A DNA stretch of 64,000 nucleotides. It comes from Saprospiraceae bacterium (GTDB lineage: Bacteria > Bacteroidota > Bacteroidia > Chitinophagales > Saprospiraceae). The notes below the pieces were generated by a model that made no database searches, was not told the DNA's origin, and saw only the letters and a list, made by a program, of their open reading frames with translations. Positions 20,049 through 29,030 of this stretch are shown here, piece after piece; position 1 is the first letter of the stretch; each line of letters opens with the position of its first letter. The stretch spans positions 36,660-100,659 of the forward strand of contig JADKCC010000029.1 in assembly GCA_016714785.1 (NCBI GenBank), read 5' to 3'. A program made the position numbers and the translations under genes.

Positions 20049-22937
20049 ATGTGGCATACTAACACGATAAGCAGTAATTTCAGTCTGTATTTCAAAAAAC
20101 AAAGGTTGACTTTGATGTCGATACTATTGTTTTTCTTTCTGCTGTTGGCAAAGCATCCCAAAGTATATAGTCAGAATATTAGCTTTAGTGTTCCTGAGAT
20201 ACAAAATTATGATCGATTTGCTTACAAAGGTGGTACTCAAACCTGGGATATCATCAGTACCTACAAAAATAGAATTACAGCTGCCAATAATGAAGGACTA
20301 TTGATATTTGACGGACACAAATGGGACAAATACAGCTTACCCAATAAAACCATCCTGAGATCAGTAGCTTATGATGCTGCTACTCAAAAAATTTATGTTG
20401 GAGGTCAAGACGAATTGGGTTTTTTCCAACCTGATAAAAACGGAACACTTAAGTATTATGACCTTAAGTCCACCATTCCTCAATCATTTAATCAACTGGA
20501 AGATGTATGGAACTTAAAATACATTGATGGTCGTCTATATTTTAGATCAATCAATAAAATCTATTCTTATGATGGTAGCCAATGGAAGGTATTCTCTACC
20601 AAAGAAAGCACTCACTTGGTACAAGTAGAAAATAATGTGGTGTATAATGATCTAGAGAAAGGCTTATTTAAAATAAAAAATGGTACGAATGTCTTCATTG
20701 AAGGTAGTGAATTATTGAAAAACAAGACACTTACTAGTATTATATTGCTAAAAGATCAGTGGTTTGTGTTTACTGAAAAAGATGGAGTAGTCACATATCA
20801 TAACAATCAGTGGCAAACATCCAATACGGTGGAAAATAGTTTTTTAAAAACCAATAGGGTTCATTCGGCATGTAAAATCAATGATACCCTACTAGCCGTG
20901 GGTACTTACCTGAAAGGCATTATACTATTGGATCATAATGGCAAAACCAAAATGACCATCAATAAAGAGAAAGGTTTGCAAAATAATACGATCAGTAGCC
21001 TTTACTTTAGTTCCAACCATCAATTGTGGGCAGGTACTTATAATGGCATAGATATGATAGACCTAGGCAGTCCGCTTACTCATATCTATCCTGATGGTGC
21101 GCTACAAGGTACGGTATATGCTACAGCTATATACGAACAAAAATTGTATTGTGGTACAGAAAATGGCCTTTACTACAAAGAATTAAACGAAAAGTCAGCG
21201 GTGGCATCGTCAGACTTCCAACTGGTAAACAATTCTGAAGGTCAAGTTTGGGGACTAGACATCGTTTTGGGCGACTTGATCATGAGCCATAATGATGGTG
21301 CTTTCGTCATTCAAAAAAATATAGCTCATAAAATAAGCAAATACAACGGATCTTGGAAGTTTTTAGAATTTGGAGATGGCAAATATTGCATTGGCGGTTC
21401 ATACACTGGACTATATGCTTTTACTAAACAAGGCACCGCTTGGCAAGAAGTTGGTAAAATATCTGGTTTTGACGAATCTTGTCGTATCATGGTAAAAGAC
21501 GCTAAAAACATCTGGGTCTCTCATCCCTATAGAGGTTTGTTTAGGCTAAATGTCAATATCGAAAAACTTACCGTCAATATTGAGAATTTTGGTCATGAAA
21601 ACGGGTTGCCTGGTAATCTGAGAAATATTGTCTATAACATAGAAAATCAGATCGTAGTCTCGACAGAACTTGGATTATATAAATTTGATTCCAAAAACAA
21701 CTTATTTTCACCATTCCAAATGCCTGGCATCAGCAAAGACTTATTTTCTCCTTATAGAGCCTTAGAAGTCTATAAAGATAAACTATGGTTGGCCACTGAT
21801 TTACATTTTGGGTATATCCAATTTGACAAAGAATTTTTCAAAAGCAAAAACTATACCCCATATCTACTCGAACTAAAAAATAGTTTGGTGCCAGGCTTTG
21901 AAAAAATATTCCCTTTGGACAACCGTAGTGCCTTATTACTTACAACCAAAGGACTAAAATATTATAGCAATTCCAATTTGATAAAAAAAGACTTGGAAGT
22001 CTATGTTTCGAGTTTGTATGATATCAACAAACAATCAATTGTCACCGAAGGATTTAGTGATACTGCCAAAACTAATCAGTGCACCCATTTTGACCATAGG
22101 AGCAATGCATTTATCTTTGATTTTGCCAATAATGCATGTACTGATGACATCCGGTATAGATACCTATTAAGCCCTGTGCAAAAAGAGTGGTCTTCTTGGG
22201 ATCATAAAAGTGAAAAAGAATTTAATAACCTGCCGCCTGGCAACTATGATTTGATAATAGAAGCTTCTGATATATTCGGTAATGTATCGGCACCCTATAC
22301 CTACAGCTTTGAAATCGCTGCACCTTGGTACAAATCTAAAACTGCACTATTTTGCTATATCATGGCTGGTTTTTTCATGATTTTCTACAGTCGTAGGCGA
22401 TTGGTAAAAAAGTACGAACAAATCACGACAGATCTCGAAGAACAAAAAAATGAAAGTGAAGAACTCGTATTACAACTTCAAAAAGAGAAACTAGAAGCTG
22501 AAATATTGTTTAAAAATAAGGAACTTGGACTCTCAACCATGCATCTGATGCAAAAAAACGAAGCCATAGCCAAACTGAAAACCGAATTAACAAAGTTTAT
22601 CAAAAAAATAGCCGACCCAGAAATCAAACGCGAAGTAAAAAACATGGTATCTATACTTTCAGATGATGAAAGACTAGATGATGATTGGGATTCTTTTGCT
22701 CAAAATTTTGATTCTGTCCACAATGAATTTTTGTCGAGATTAAAAGCGAAGCACCCTAATTTGTCGCCAAGTGATCTCAAGCTATGTGCCTACCTAAAGC
22801 TCAATCTGACCACCAAAGAAATCGCGCCACTACTCAATATTTCTGTACGTGGTGTAGAGATCAGCCGCTATAGGTTAAGAAAAAAACTAGACCTAGCGAA
22901 TGATGTCAATCTTAATGATTTTATGATGGGGATATGA
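20049..22937 (+). CDS. Membrane-bound beta-propeller / Y_Y_Y / LuxR-HTH transcriptional regulator
   Basis: 962 aa. An N-terminal signal-anchor helix (about residues 20-38) is followed by two-component-regulator-type propeller repeats (about 45-640; for example GLLIFDGHKWDKYSLPNKTILR and LWAGTYNGIDMIDL). A Y_Y_Y domain (about 690-765, FNNLPPGNYDLIIEASD) and a transmembrane helix (about 770-787) come next, then a coiled coil and a C-terminal LuxR-type helix-turn-helix (about 905-950, LSPSDLKLCAYLKLNLTTKEIAPLLNIS). There is no histidine kinase or receiver domain, so it should sense a periplasmic ligand and contact DNA directly. It is transcribed divergently from the glucan operon and is the likely activator acting at the 20-bp sites. 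Confidence 0.85.
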   Translation: MWHTNTISSNFSLYFKKQRLTLMSILLFFFLLLAKHPKVYSQNISFSVPEIQNYDRFAYKGGTQTWDIISTYKNRITAANNEGLLIFDGHKWDKYSLPNKTILRSVAYDAATQKIYVGGQDELGFFQPDKNGTLKYYDLKSTIPQSFNQLEDVWNLKYIDGRLYFRSINKIYSYDGSQWKVFSTKESTHLVQVENNVVYNDLEKGLFKIKNGTNVFIEGSELLKNKTLTSIILLKDQWFVFTEKDGVVTYHNNQWQTSNTVENSFLKTNRVHSACKINDTLLAVGTYLKGIILLDHNGKTKMTINKEKGLQNNTISSLYFSSNHQLWAGTYNGIDMIDLGSPLTHIYPDGALQGTVYATAIYEQKLYCGTENGLYYKELNEKSAVASSDFQLVNNSEGQVWGLDIVLGDLIMSHNDGAFVIQKNIAHKISKYNGSWKFLEFGDGKYCIGGSYTGLYAFTKQGTAWQEVGKISGFDESCRIMVKDAKNIWVSHPYRGLFRLNVNIEKLTVNIENFGHENGLPGNLRNIVYNIENQIVVSTELGLYKFDSKNNLFSPFQMPGISKDLFSPYRALEVYKDKLWLATDLHFGYIQFDKEFFKSKNYTPYLLELKNSLVPGFEKIFPLDNRSALLLTTKGLKYYSNSNLIKKDLEVYVSSLYDINKQSIVTEGFSDTAKTNQCTHFDHRSNAFIFDFANNACTDDIRYRYLLSPVQKEWSSWDHKSEKEFNNLPPGNYDLIIEASDIFGNVSAPYTYSFEIAAPWYKSKTALFCYIMAGFFMIFYSRRRLVKKYEQITTDLEEQKNESEELVLQLQKEKLEAEILFKNKELGLSTMHLMQKNEAIAKLKTELTKFIKKIADPEIKREVKNMVSILSDDERLDDDWDSFAQNFDSVHNEFLSRLKAKHPNLSPSDLKLCAYLKLNLTTKEIAPLLNISVRGVEISRYRLRKKLDLANDVNLNDFMMGI

Positions 22938-23134
22938 TGGTGGCGGTTGGGATTAAGGTGGCAAATATCAGTATTTCAAAGAAATCAGGCCTACCCATAA
23001 AAATAATCTTCATTCAGCCAGTAAATTAGTGGTCGCAAAGCTACCAATTTATAATGGCGCAGCTAAGGTATTTATTTAATTGGGCTGGTTGTCCTTTATG
23101 AAGTGGTACATATTTACTATTTAAAGAGTTCTCA

Positions 23135-24211
23135 CTATTTCATAAGCATTTGAAACCCTATATTCAAATGATTTGGTGTGAAATATTCTTTATAATAGTT
23201 GAACATTTTAAAGGCAAAATAATCATAGGAGGTTGTTATGGCCATCTTACTATTTAAATGGATATTTAATCCACCCATCAGACCTATACCGGCTTGATGT
23301 GGTACGATATAATCTATGCCACCTGAAAATTTAGGCCTAAAGATTCCTTTATGTGCAATGTACATCATGTGGGCAGTGACTTTTAAAACATCAACATTAT
23401 CTTCTTGCCGATCCTTGGTAAGATAATTTGCTCTGCCATAGAATGTTCCAAGTCTTACATATCTAGTTTTACTTAGTCTAGGCAATCCTATATTGATATA
23501 AATACCAGGGACAAAGCTTCTATTATTGTCTGTAAGCCTATTAGAATGATTGTAATTAACCCATGTTAAAACAGGCTCAATATGAATCAAGGCTATTGGA
23601 GTTTTATCAACGAATATAAAACATTGCTCACCAGGACAAACTTCTTCATGGTACTGTTTAAAAAGTTTAACTAACGATTTATGATTAGGAGTAATTTCTT
23701 TTATCGCTTCCTGTGTCAATGGCGCATCAGACATATATAATGTCAATAGCCCTATGTGGTTTTGTGAAGATGATAAATAATTACCTTTATCTGCAATTAC
23801 AATTTCTTGCGAAAATATTATTTCCTGCAATGGTTTGTCCCTTTTGTCTAGATAATATACATTTTTACCTTTTATATTTCTTTTAGTATATAGATTGGCA
23901 CGCCCCTCGAATAGAACTTGCAAAAAATAGGTCAATCCATTAATATCTCTAGATAAAAATTTTGGTCCACCGTTAATTTCATATCCTTTCAATTCTTGTG
24001 GTAAAAACATAGTAACCATGCCATTCTCATTCATAAAAGAAACTCTTTTACTTAATGCTTGATATTCCTGGTGGTCGATTTTTCCCATGCTGGTAGTGCC
24101 ATCTAAGTTGAAAATCTTTCCAACCACAAAATTCTCTTGCCCAGTGGTACTGAGATAAGTTAGTAAAATGCAATATATTAATATATATCTATAAGTATGA
24201 GAATAATTCAT
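23135..24211 (-). CDS. Putative outer-membrane protein of unknown function
   Basis: 358 aa. Signal peptide (about 1-24, ending STTGQ), then a beta-rich region of about 180 residues (VGKIFNLDGTTSMGKIDHQEY ...) containing CPGEQC. The C-terminal half has barrel-like strands (YINIGLPRLSKTRYVRLGTFYGR ... HLNIGFQMLMK). This layout, a small N-terminal domain plus an outer-membrane barrel, is frequent in Bacteroidota proteins of unknown role. It is oriented like the toxin locus upstream but separated from it by a terminator-like repeat, so it is probably not part of it. Confidence 0.6.
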   Translation of the reverse strand: MNYSHTYRYILIYCILLTYLSTTGQENFVVGKIFNLDGTTSMGKIDHQEYQALSKRVSFMNENGMVTMFLPQELKGYEINGGPKFLSRDINGLTYFLQVLFEGRANLYTKRNIKGKNVYYLDKRDKPLQEIIFSQEIVIADKGNYLSSSQNHIGLLTLYMSDAPLTQEAIKEITPNHKSLVKLFKQYHEEVCPGEQCFIFVDKTPIALIHIEPVLTWVNYNHSNRLTDNNRSFVPGIYINIGLPRLSKTRYVRLGTFYGRANYLTKDRQEDNVDVLKVTAHMMYIAHKGIFRPKFSGGIDYIVPHQAGIGLMGGLNIHLNSKMAITTSYDYFAFKMFNYYKEYFTPNHLNIGFQMLMK

Positions 24212-24262
24212 TTGATTTTATTTAATTTATTTGGTTTATTGAAAATAATAATGGAATAAAAG

Positions 24263-24339
24263 GATATTTTCTTTGGCTTAAGAAAAAGTACCAACTTCAT
24301 ACGGCCATACTCCGTTGGTACTAATCTGACGACCCTCTG
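24263..24339 (-). repeat. Terminator-like repeat element with 14-bp RHS-core scar (copy 1)
   Basis: 77 bp matching 30762-30838 with three mismatches. Bases 24277-24339 are non-coding; bases 24263-24276 (minus-sense CCAAAGAAAATATC) are a stub of the RHS core. After the stub the sequence diverges, so a former module here appears to have been lost. Confidence 0.8.
24282..24322 (-). terminator. Hairpin terminator behind the metallopeptidase module
   Basis: Perfect 9-bp stem AGTACCAAC/GTTGGTACT (24287-24295 and 24314-24322) with an 18-nt loop. On the minus strand it is followed by TTTTCTT. It lies about 45 nt after the stop of the lipoprotein immunity candidate. Confidence 0.6.
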
Positions 24340-24367
24340 GTGATTGATTTTATACCAGTATGAAAAA

Positions 24368-24940
24368 TCAATTATTAATTACAATTTTTGATATCTCAAA
24401 ATCCCATTTAGGCAATATTTTTGTTAAAACTAACAAGGACAAATCATTCCCATCCTTCCTTTTATGAACTTTTAAGAATCTGTCGTTCAATTCTTGTAAA
24501 GTTTCATTAGATTTTGATAATTCCAATGATTGAGGTTCAAAAATCAACACATCCTTTAGTTTACCTTTTGCGAATACAAAATAATAATTAGGATATAGAT
24601 GTTCAGGGTCAAAACTACCGCTAGATTGAGTAGTCATGCACATTATGGAGTCAAAACCAATCTTTTTTGTTGCAATTTCTACTTTCACTTTCTCTAATCC
24701 GATTCCAAAAGGGTATCTATTGATATCAATTATTTTATAATATAAATCTAATGTACTTTCGTAACATGAATCAGTTTGTCGAAGTCCATTTTTTTTATAT
24801 TGAACATAGGTTTTTGCCAAATTTTCAACTGTAATATTATTCCAATCTCTAGATATATCTCTAGATATATGAAAATTCGTGCAACCGTTTATAGATATTA
24901 GTATGATAAATATTTTTAAAGATCTCATCGTAATACTCAT
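24368..24940 (-). CDS. Lipoprotein, candidate immunity protein for the HExxH toxin
   Basis: 190 aa from ATG 24940 (an upstream in-frame start overlapping the toxin gene is less likely). The lipobox LISINGC gives a lipidated periplasmic protein. The remainder (NLAKTYVQYKKNGLRQTDSCYE ...) has no family I recognise. It starts 13 nt after the stop of the toxin frame, the standard position of an immunity gene in RHS loci. Lipidation suggests protection in the periplasm or at the membrane. Function inferred from position only. Confidence 0.6.
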   Translation of the reverse strand: MSITMRSLKIFIILISINGCTNFHISRDISRDWNNITVENLAKTYVQYKKNGLRQTDSCYESTLDLYYKIIDINRYPFGIGLEKVKVEIATKKIGFDSIMCMTTQSSGSFDPEHLYPNYYFVFAKGKLKDVLIFEPQSLELSKSNETLQELNDRFLKVHKRKDGNDLSLLVLTKILPKWDFEISKIVINN

Positions 24941-24953
24941 TATGTTATTTTTA

Positions 24954-26186
24954 TTATTTTTTAATAAAGGCTCCATCATATCTTAAATTTAAACCATTTT
25001 CTTTCCTTAAAATATTTTCTCTTTTAATGGTATTAAGTTCTTCTTTATTTTTTATTCCCGGTAATTCATTAATTTTAATTTCCCTTTTACCTAACCTGAA
25101 ATGATCAGCATGAATCATTTCATGGCCTAAAGCAATATTATAAGGTACATTTTCTCTTGTTCCATCTTTCATGGGCAATTTTGTATTTAGGTCTGGGCTT
25201 ATAACAATTTTTGTGCCTGTACCAGCACCATTTGAAGCATTTTGAATAACATTTGCAAAAGCTTCTGCATTGTTTTGGGTATTTACCTCAGTACCTTTGC
25301 TATCATTAGTTAATATTACATCAAAACTTTTACCATCAGCTGTCTTTCCTTCAACTAAATTTCTAATTAATTCAGTACCATGCGTCTTACTTCCCTCTCC
25401 TTTTTCAACTATAGAAACCGTTCCATCTTTATTCAGTTTGAGTTTATCATCTGTTAATGATTTTAAAGCATTAAATGTTTGTATTCTAAATTTATCCCCT
25501 TGATCATCTTTTGTACCCTGTATAATAATATCTAAAGGCCCATTTCCATCTTTATCAATAAATCTAATAGGACTATTCATCGCATAATTATAAGGAGCCC
25601 ATGCAGGATATTTTGATGCCCAATTATCTACCGTCCAAAACCTACCAAGAACTGGGTCAAAATTTCTGTTTGCAAAATCCAATAGTTTCAATCCCATTTC
25701 CTCCACGTACCCCTTCCCATTGTACCTATACCCATTCTCTGGACTAATCGTATCACTCAACTCCCATCTATTATTCCACTCCATACCGAAGGAATAATAA
25801 TCATTACGAGATTTGATCTCATTAGATGTTACAATACCATTGGCATTCATATCTTCAAATGTCACTCTCACATTGCTTAAGTGATCTTTGATGTGATATT
25901 CATACTTCCAGTTACTTCCTGATTTGATCGCTCTACCGTCGTTATGATAAACTGACTCCAAGATATTATTTTTTAACTCCTTACCACGAAGATAATCTCT
26001 TTTGCTTATTTGTACACCATCTTTGAGATATTTTCTTTGGAGTATTGTACCATCAGCGCCGTACTGCATCTGTAACTCATCATTTTCTGACCCTACGATC
26101 TTGTAAGGGAGATTTTGATGGTTGTAGTATATAGACCTGTCATACTTTGCTGATTGAATCCTTCGGTGTATTTGGTCTGTGGACAT
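24954..26186 (-). CDS. Displaced RHS core with HExxH metallopeptidase toxin tip
   Basis: 410 aa from ATG 26186; the first 20 or so residues are out-of-frame leftovers. Residues about 21-195 are the RHS core (LQRKYLKDGVQISKRDY, YEYHIKDHLSNVRVTFED, GRFWTVDNWASKYP). The toxin tip follows, with the zinc motif HEMIH (H355-H359) and downstream ENILRKENGLNLRYDG. The arrangement HExxH plus a late E/R-rich segment resembles the M91 effector-protease family (NleD-like), which cleaves host or target proteins. The core is more diverged than in the other copies and lacks a real RHS start, so this is a silent or decaying cassette. Confidence 0.7.
   Translation of the reverse strand: MSTDQIHRRIQSAKYDRSIYYNHQNLPYKIVGSENDELQMQYGADGTILQRKYLKDGVQISKRDYLRGKELKNNILESVYHNDGRAIKSGSNWKYEYHIKDHLSNVRVTFEDMNANGIVTSNEIKSRNDYYSFGMEWNNRWELSDTISPENGYRYNGKGYVEEMGLKLLDFANRNFDPVLGRFWTVDNWASKYPAWAPYNYAMNSPIRFIDKDGNGPLDIIIQGTKDDQGDKFRIQTFNALKSLTDDKLKLNKDGTVSIVEKGEGSKTHGTELIRNLVEGKTADGKSFDVILTNDSKGTEVNTQNNAEAFANVIQNASNGAGTGTKIVISPDLNTKLPMKDGTRENVPYNIALGHEMIHADHFRLGKREIKINELPGIKNKEELNTIKRENILRKENGLNLRYDGAFIKK
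25740..26090 (-). repeat. RHS 3'-core direct repeat (diverged copy)
   Basis: Same protein block as the other three cores but with many substitutions (SNWKYEYHIKDHLSNVRVTFEDMNANG), so it is the oldest or an independently acquired cassette. Confidence 0.75.
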
Positions 26187-26548
26187 GGGCCAGGATAGGT
26201 CGTCACCATTAGGGCAGTACAGGTTTGCGACACTAAGGTCAGACTATCTATTATGACAGTATTAGGTGCATAAAGACTCATGTTGACACCACAATTGACC
26301 TTGGTTTTGTTGATCTGTATCTGCTGCACGGCTGCGTACGTGATGTCTCTGTCTATCTCCGCTGGCAGTGTTATCACCTCTGGACATGGTGCCTTATCGA
26401 CGACTTGCACAAGTTGGTTGGTATCTGGAGCATAAACATAGACCAGACTATCTATGGTCATAGGTTGAAAACAGTTTTCAGTGATGTGTGCGCGCTGAGT
26501 CATGTCTTTGCGGTCGAGTGTCAGGAAGTTGTCCCTCAAGTATTTCAA
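26093..26548 (-). pseudogene. RHS repeat fragment upstream of the metallopeptidase cassette
   Basis: 151-aa frame homologous to the intact RHS protein around 33100-33560 (QLVQVVDKAPCPEVITLPAEIDRD, PGPCPQTKYTEGFNQQSM). After GLYT the intact protein has about 17 residues (YDTGGNLIFDPNKKVTF) that are missing here, and the frame changes into the 24954-26186 cassette. This is a deletion scar: the two frames were one RHS reading frame. The start is artificial. Confidence 0.75.
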
Positions 26549-26898
26549 TAATCATCCACAAATTGTTTTGCTTGATTTAGATTTGGATCTTTTTTAAAAT
26601 ATATGATTTCAATACTATCCCATTGATATAATTTTGAGTTGTCATAAAAGCCTTCAAATATTTCACCTTCTACTTCAAAATTATAAAAACACCGGATAGT
26701 TCCCTTCGACCCAACACTTGATTTTCTATAAATTCGCCCTTTCGTTTCTTTTCCTTCACTTCTCAGTAAATGTATATTATACTCGGGTCTAATAATTATA
26801 TACCACACAAACATCAAAAAAATTATTATCCAAAAGATATTATTCCTATTATAAAAGAATAATATCTTGTTCTCAGTTTTCTTTATTTCAGCTGCCAT
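26545..26898 (-). CDS. Small membrane protein, candidate immunity to the GIY-YIG-like toxin
   Basis: 117 aa with one strong transmembrane helix (about 22-40, IFWIIIFLMFVWYIIIRP) and a C-terminal beta-rich domain (KGTIRCFYNFEVEGEIFEGFYDN) of DUF3592-like character. Its ATG overlaps the end of the upstream toxin frame by 11 nt, which implies coupled translation as in toxin-immunity pairs. Family assignment is tentative. Confidence 0.55.
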   Translation of the reverse strand: MAAEIKKTENKILFFYNRNNIFWIIIFLMFVWYIIIRPEYNIHLLRSEGKETKGRIYRKSSVGSKGTIRCFYNFEVEGEIFEGFYDNSKLYQWDSIEIIYFKKDPNLNQAKQFVDDY

Positions 26899-27157
26899 TT
26901 TGATATCTTTTATCTCTTTCTCTATTTAATGGAAGTTTATTTCCATTAGCCCTGTGACCTATAACCTCTTTAGCCTCAAATTCCTTCATTTTTCCAGTTG
27001 TTGTTTTTCTTTTACTGTCAGAAATTATTGAGACAGTTGCACCAGGGTTGGTTTTTTGGGCAGATCTTTCACTGGCTTTAGCTCTAACTGGAAATCCTTC
27101 TGAAGTTGTCCTATCTGCATCGGCTTTACCAATTTTCAAATCTGTACCAGTGTCCAT
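26888..27157 (-). CDS. Displaced toxin tip, GIY-YIG nuclease-like
   Basis: 89 aa from ATG 27157, but the same frame is open back to the stop of the upstream gene and adds NYVLYKVKD, the likely first strand. The pattern YVLYKV ... LKIGKADADR ... VRAKASER ... KEFEAKEV ... LNRERDKRY (Tyr pair, Gly-Lys, Arg, Glu and a terminal Asn-Arg) resembles GIY-YIG-type nuclease tips of RHS proteins. No RHS core precedes it: the tip begins immediately after the stop codon of the preceding immunity gene and in the same frame, a clear recombination joint. Probably not expressed as a separate protein. Confidence 0.5.
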   Translation of the reverse strand: MDTGTDLKIGKADADRTTSEGFPVRAKASERSAQKTNPGATVSIISDSKRKTTTGKMKEFEAKEVIGHRANGNKLPLNRERDKRYQNGS

Positions 27158-27220
27158 ATCTTTAACTTTGTATAAAACATAATTACCCTCGGCATTATTT
27201 GAATTTTGTGTGCAATGAGT

Positions 27221-27892
27221 TCATATGGTATCTAACACATATTGTCTATATGCATCCGCAGCTAGCCTAAAAACCGTGTGTTTATTTAAGATATCTTTAG
27301 CATTCGCTATAACTTCTTCTGAAGCTTTAAACCAAATATTGGGAATATTATCAATTTCTTTGGTCGGAATGAAACTGTAAGTACCTTTAAGATTATCTTT
27401 CTTAACAAGCGTTATTACTTTTTTAGCAAAATTAGTTAGGGTTTTAATCTCGTGACTTCTGTTTATTTGCTTAAATAATTCTGGTCGATTTATAAATCGA
27501 GGTTCTGTTATTTCGATTACGCTCAAAAAATCAGATACCGATTTTTGATTTCCTCCATCCCACCACACATCAACTACTCCAGTTTCATTATGTTCCTTAT
27601 CTAAGTAAAGTTCACGCTCTTCTTTTAATAGGAAATGACCAGGTCGTTTATAACATTCTTTTGGAATATCCCCCCATTGGGCACCTATACAAGTATTTGT
27701 GGATAAATAAAAATCTCCTGTAAAGGCCGTATCATAATATCTATGAATAGTTAATCCCAAAGACAAATAAAGACCATCCTCTAATTTTTTGACAAATAAT
27801 CCTTGCCATCCACTATATTTAAACTCTGTATATCCTAAATCTTCTAGCTTGGGCTTTACTAATTTTATTAATTTTGCTTTTGATAATTTCAT
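27221..27892 (-). CDS. Candidate immunity protein, DUF4304-like
   Basis: 223 aa from ATG 27892. The N-terminus (KLIKLVKPKLEDLGYTEFKYSGWQGLFVKKLEDGLYLSLGL) has the look of DUF4304-type proteins, which often neighbour polymorphic toxins. It has no signal peptide, so it should be cytoplasmic, consistent with a nuclease target. Its ATG lies 1 nt after the stop of the frame-corrected toxin upstream. The pairing is inferred from position. Confidence 0.55.
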   Translation of the reverse strand: MKLSKAKLIKLVKPKLEDLGYTEFKYSGWQGLFVKKLEDGLYLSLGLTIHRYYDTAFTGDFYLSTNTCIGAQWGDIPKECYKRPGHFLLKEERELYLDKEHNETGVVDVWWDGGNQKSVSDFLSVIEITEPRFINRPELFKQINRSHEIKTLTNFAKKVITLVKKDNLKGTYSFIPTKEIDNIPNIWFKASEEVIANAKDILNKHTVFRLAADAYRQYVLDTI

Positions 27893-27893
27893 A

Positions 27894-28997
27894 TTATTTC
27901 TTTTTTTTAGGTCCAATATATGTTGGTGAATCTAGCTGGTAAGCTGGATTTTGGGATCATAAAATATCGTTTCAGTTTTAAGTCCGTTGGTTTGCATCAG
28001 TCGTTTTCTCCTTGATGCTGCCCTTTACCTGATGGAGTATTAGGTTTAATGATAATTTTAGTTCCATCAGGCATAATTGCATCTTTTCTTACAACTCTGT
28101 CCTTTAATTGTACACTTTGTTCAATTTCTGCACCCTGAGTTTTTAATTCGCTCTGTATTTGTCTATGAGCTTCTTGTCCTGTTTTCGCACTTTCTCTTAA
28201 TTTTACAGTTGCTTTAGAAGCAGACTTTGCACCTTCATCTGCATTGCCTTTGGTATTAAATAACACAGGTAAAATCGCTGCTACTTTTTCGTGAACTGAA
28301 GTTTTTTGCTTTCCAAAAAACGCATTATCTATACTATTTAATCCAATATAATCTAAAACAGCAAATGTTGCATCAATAACACCTGCTGTAAAAGGGCTAT
28401 GTTCACGTGTCCCTTCTGTAGCGGTCCTTATATATCCTTCGTCATCATTGCCTGCTATTTTTTCTGCGACAACATTTACTCCTTGCAATCCATGCAAATC
28501 TATATTGAGTATCGGATTATTGGACGCATAATTGTAGGTGCTGAGCGATGGAAACTGGTCCGAAATGGGGTCTGTGCATACGAAGCGTCCTAATACTGTA
28601 TCAAAAAAACGTTTTCCGTAGGCGTAGTGCCCTAAATTCATTTCTGAAAACAATTCTTTGCCGTTATATCTCTTTAGATTCTCTGGACTTATCGTATCAC
28701 TCAGCTCCCACCGATTATTCCACTCCATACCGAATGAATAATAATCATTTCTGGACTTGATCTCATTAGAAGTGATATTACCATTATTATTAAGGTCTTC
28801 GAAGGTGACTCTTACGTTACCCAAATGATCCTTAATATGGTACTCATAAGTAAACAAACTACCTTTTTTGATCACTCGTCCATCTGCATGATAAATACTC
28901 TCTAGAATATCACTTTTGTATTCCTTACCACGAAAATAATCTCTTTTGCTTATTTGTACACCATTTTTGAGATATTTTCTTTGGAGTAATGTACTTT
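27894..28997 (-). pseudogene. Displaced RHS core with nuclease-like toxin tip, two one-base frameshifts
   Basis: The RHS core copy starts at about 28997 without an in-frame ATG; the first usable start is GTG 28875. The frame runs 292 aa to a stop at 27997. The tip GQEAHRQIQSELKTQGAEIEQSVQLKDRVVRKD ... KPNTPSGK breaks off, but adding one A in each of two A4 runs (near 28002 and 27947) continues it as LMQTNGLKTETIFYDP and NPAYQLDSPTYIGPKKKK, ending 1 nt before the immunity ATG. This closely fits a family tip I recall from RHS proteins (restriction-nuclease-like). A homopolymer error is the likely cause. Confidence 0.65.
28680..28997 (-). repeat. RHS 3'-core direct repeat (copy in frameshifted nuclease module)
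   Basis: Nearly identical to 30470-30775 and 32705-33025, and more distantly related to 25740-26090. It encodes YLKNGVQISKRDY through ISPEN. It ends upstream at TACATTACTCCAAAG, about 14 bp further than the copy at 30775. Confidence 0.85.
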
Positions 28998-29030
28998 TGA
29001 AAACTAATGAATCCCAGTTTAACTTTTTTA

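Noticed and set aside
24263..24339. Inverted-repeat end of an insertion sequence
   Set aside because: Both copies have the same orientation, there is no transposase between them or target-site duplication visible, and the hairpin plus T run fits a terminator better.
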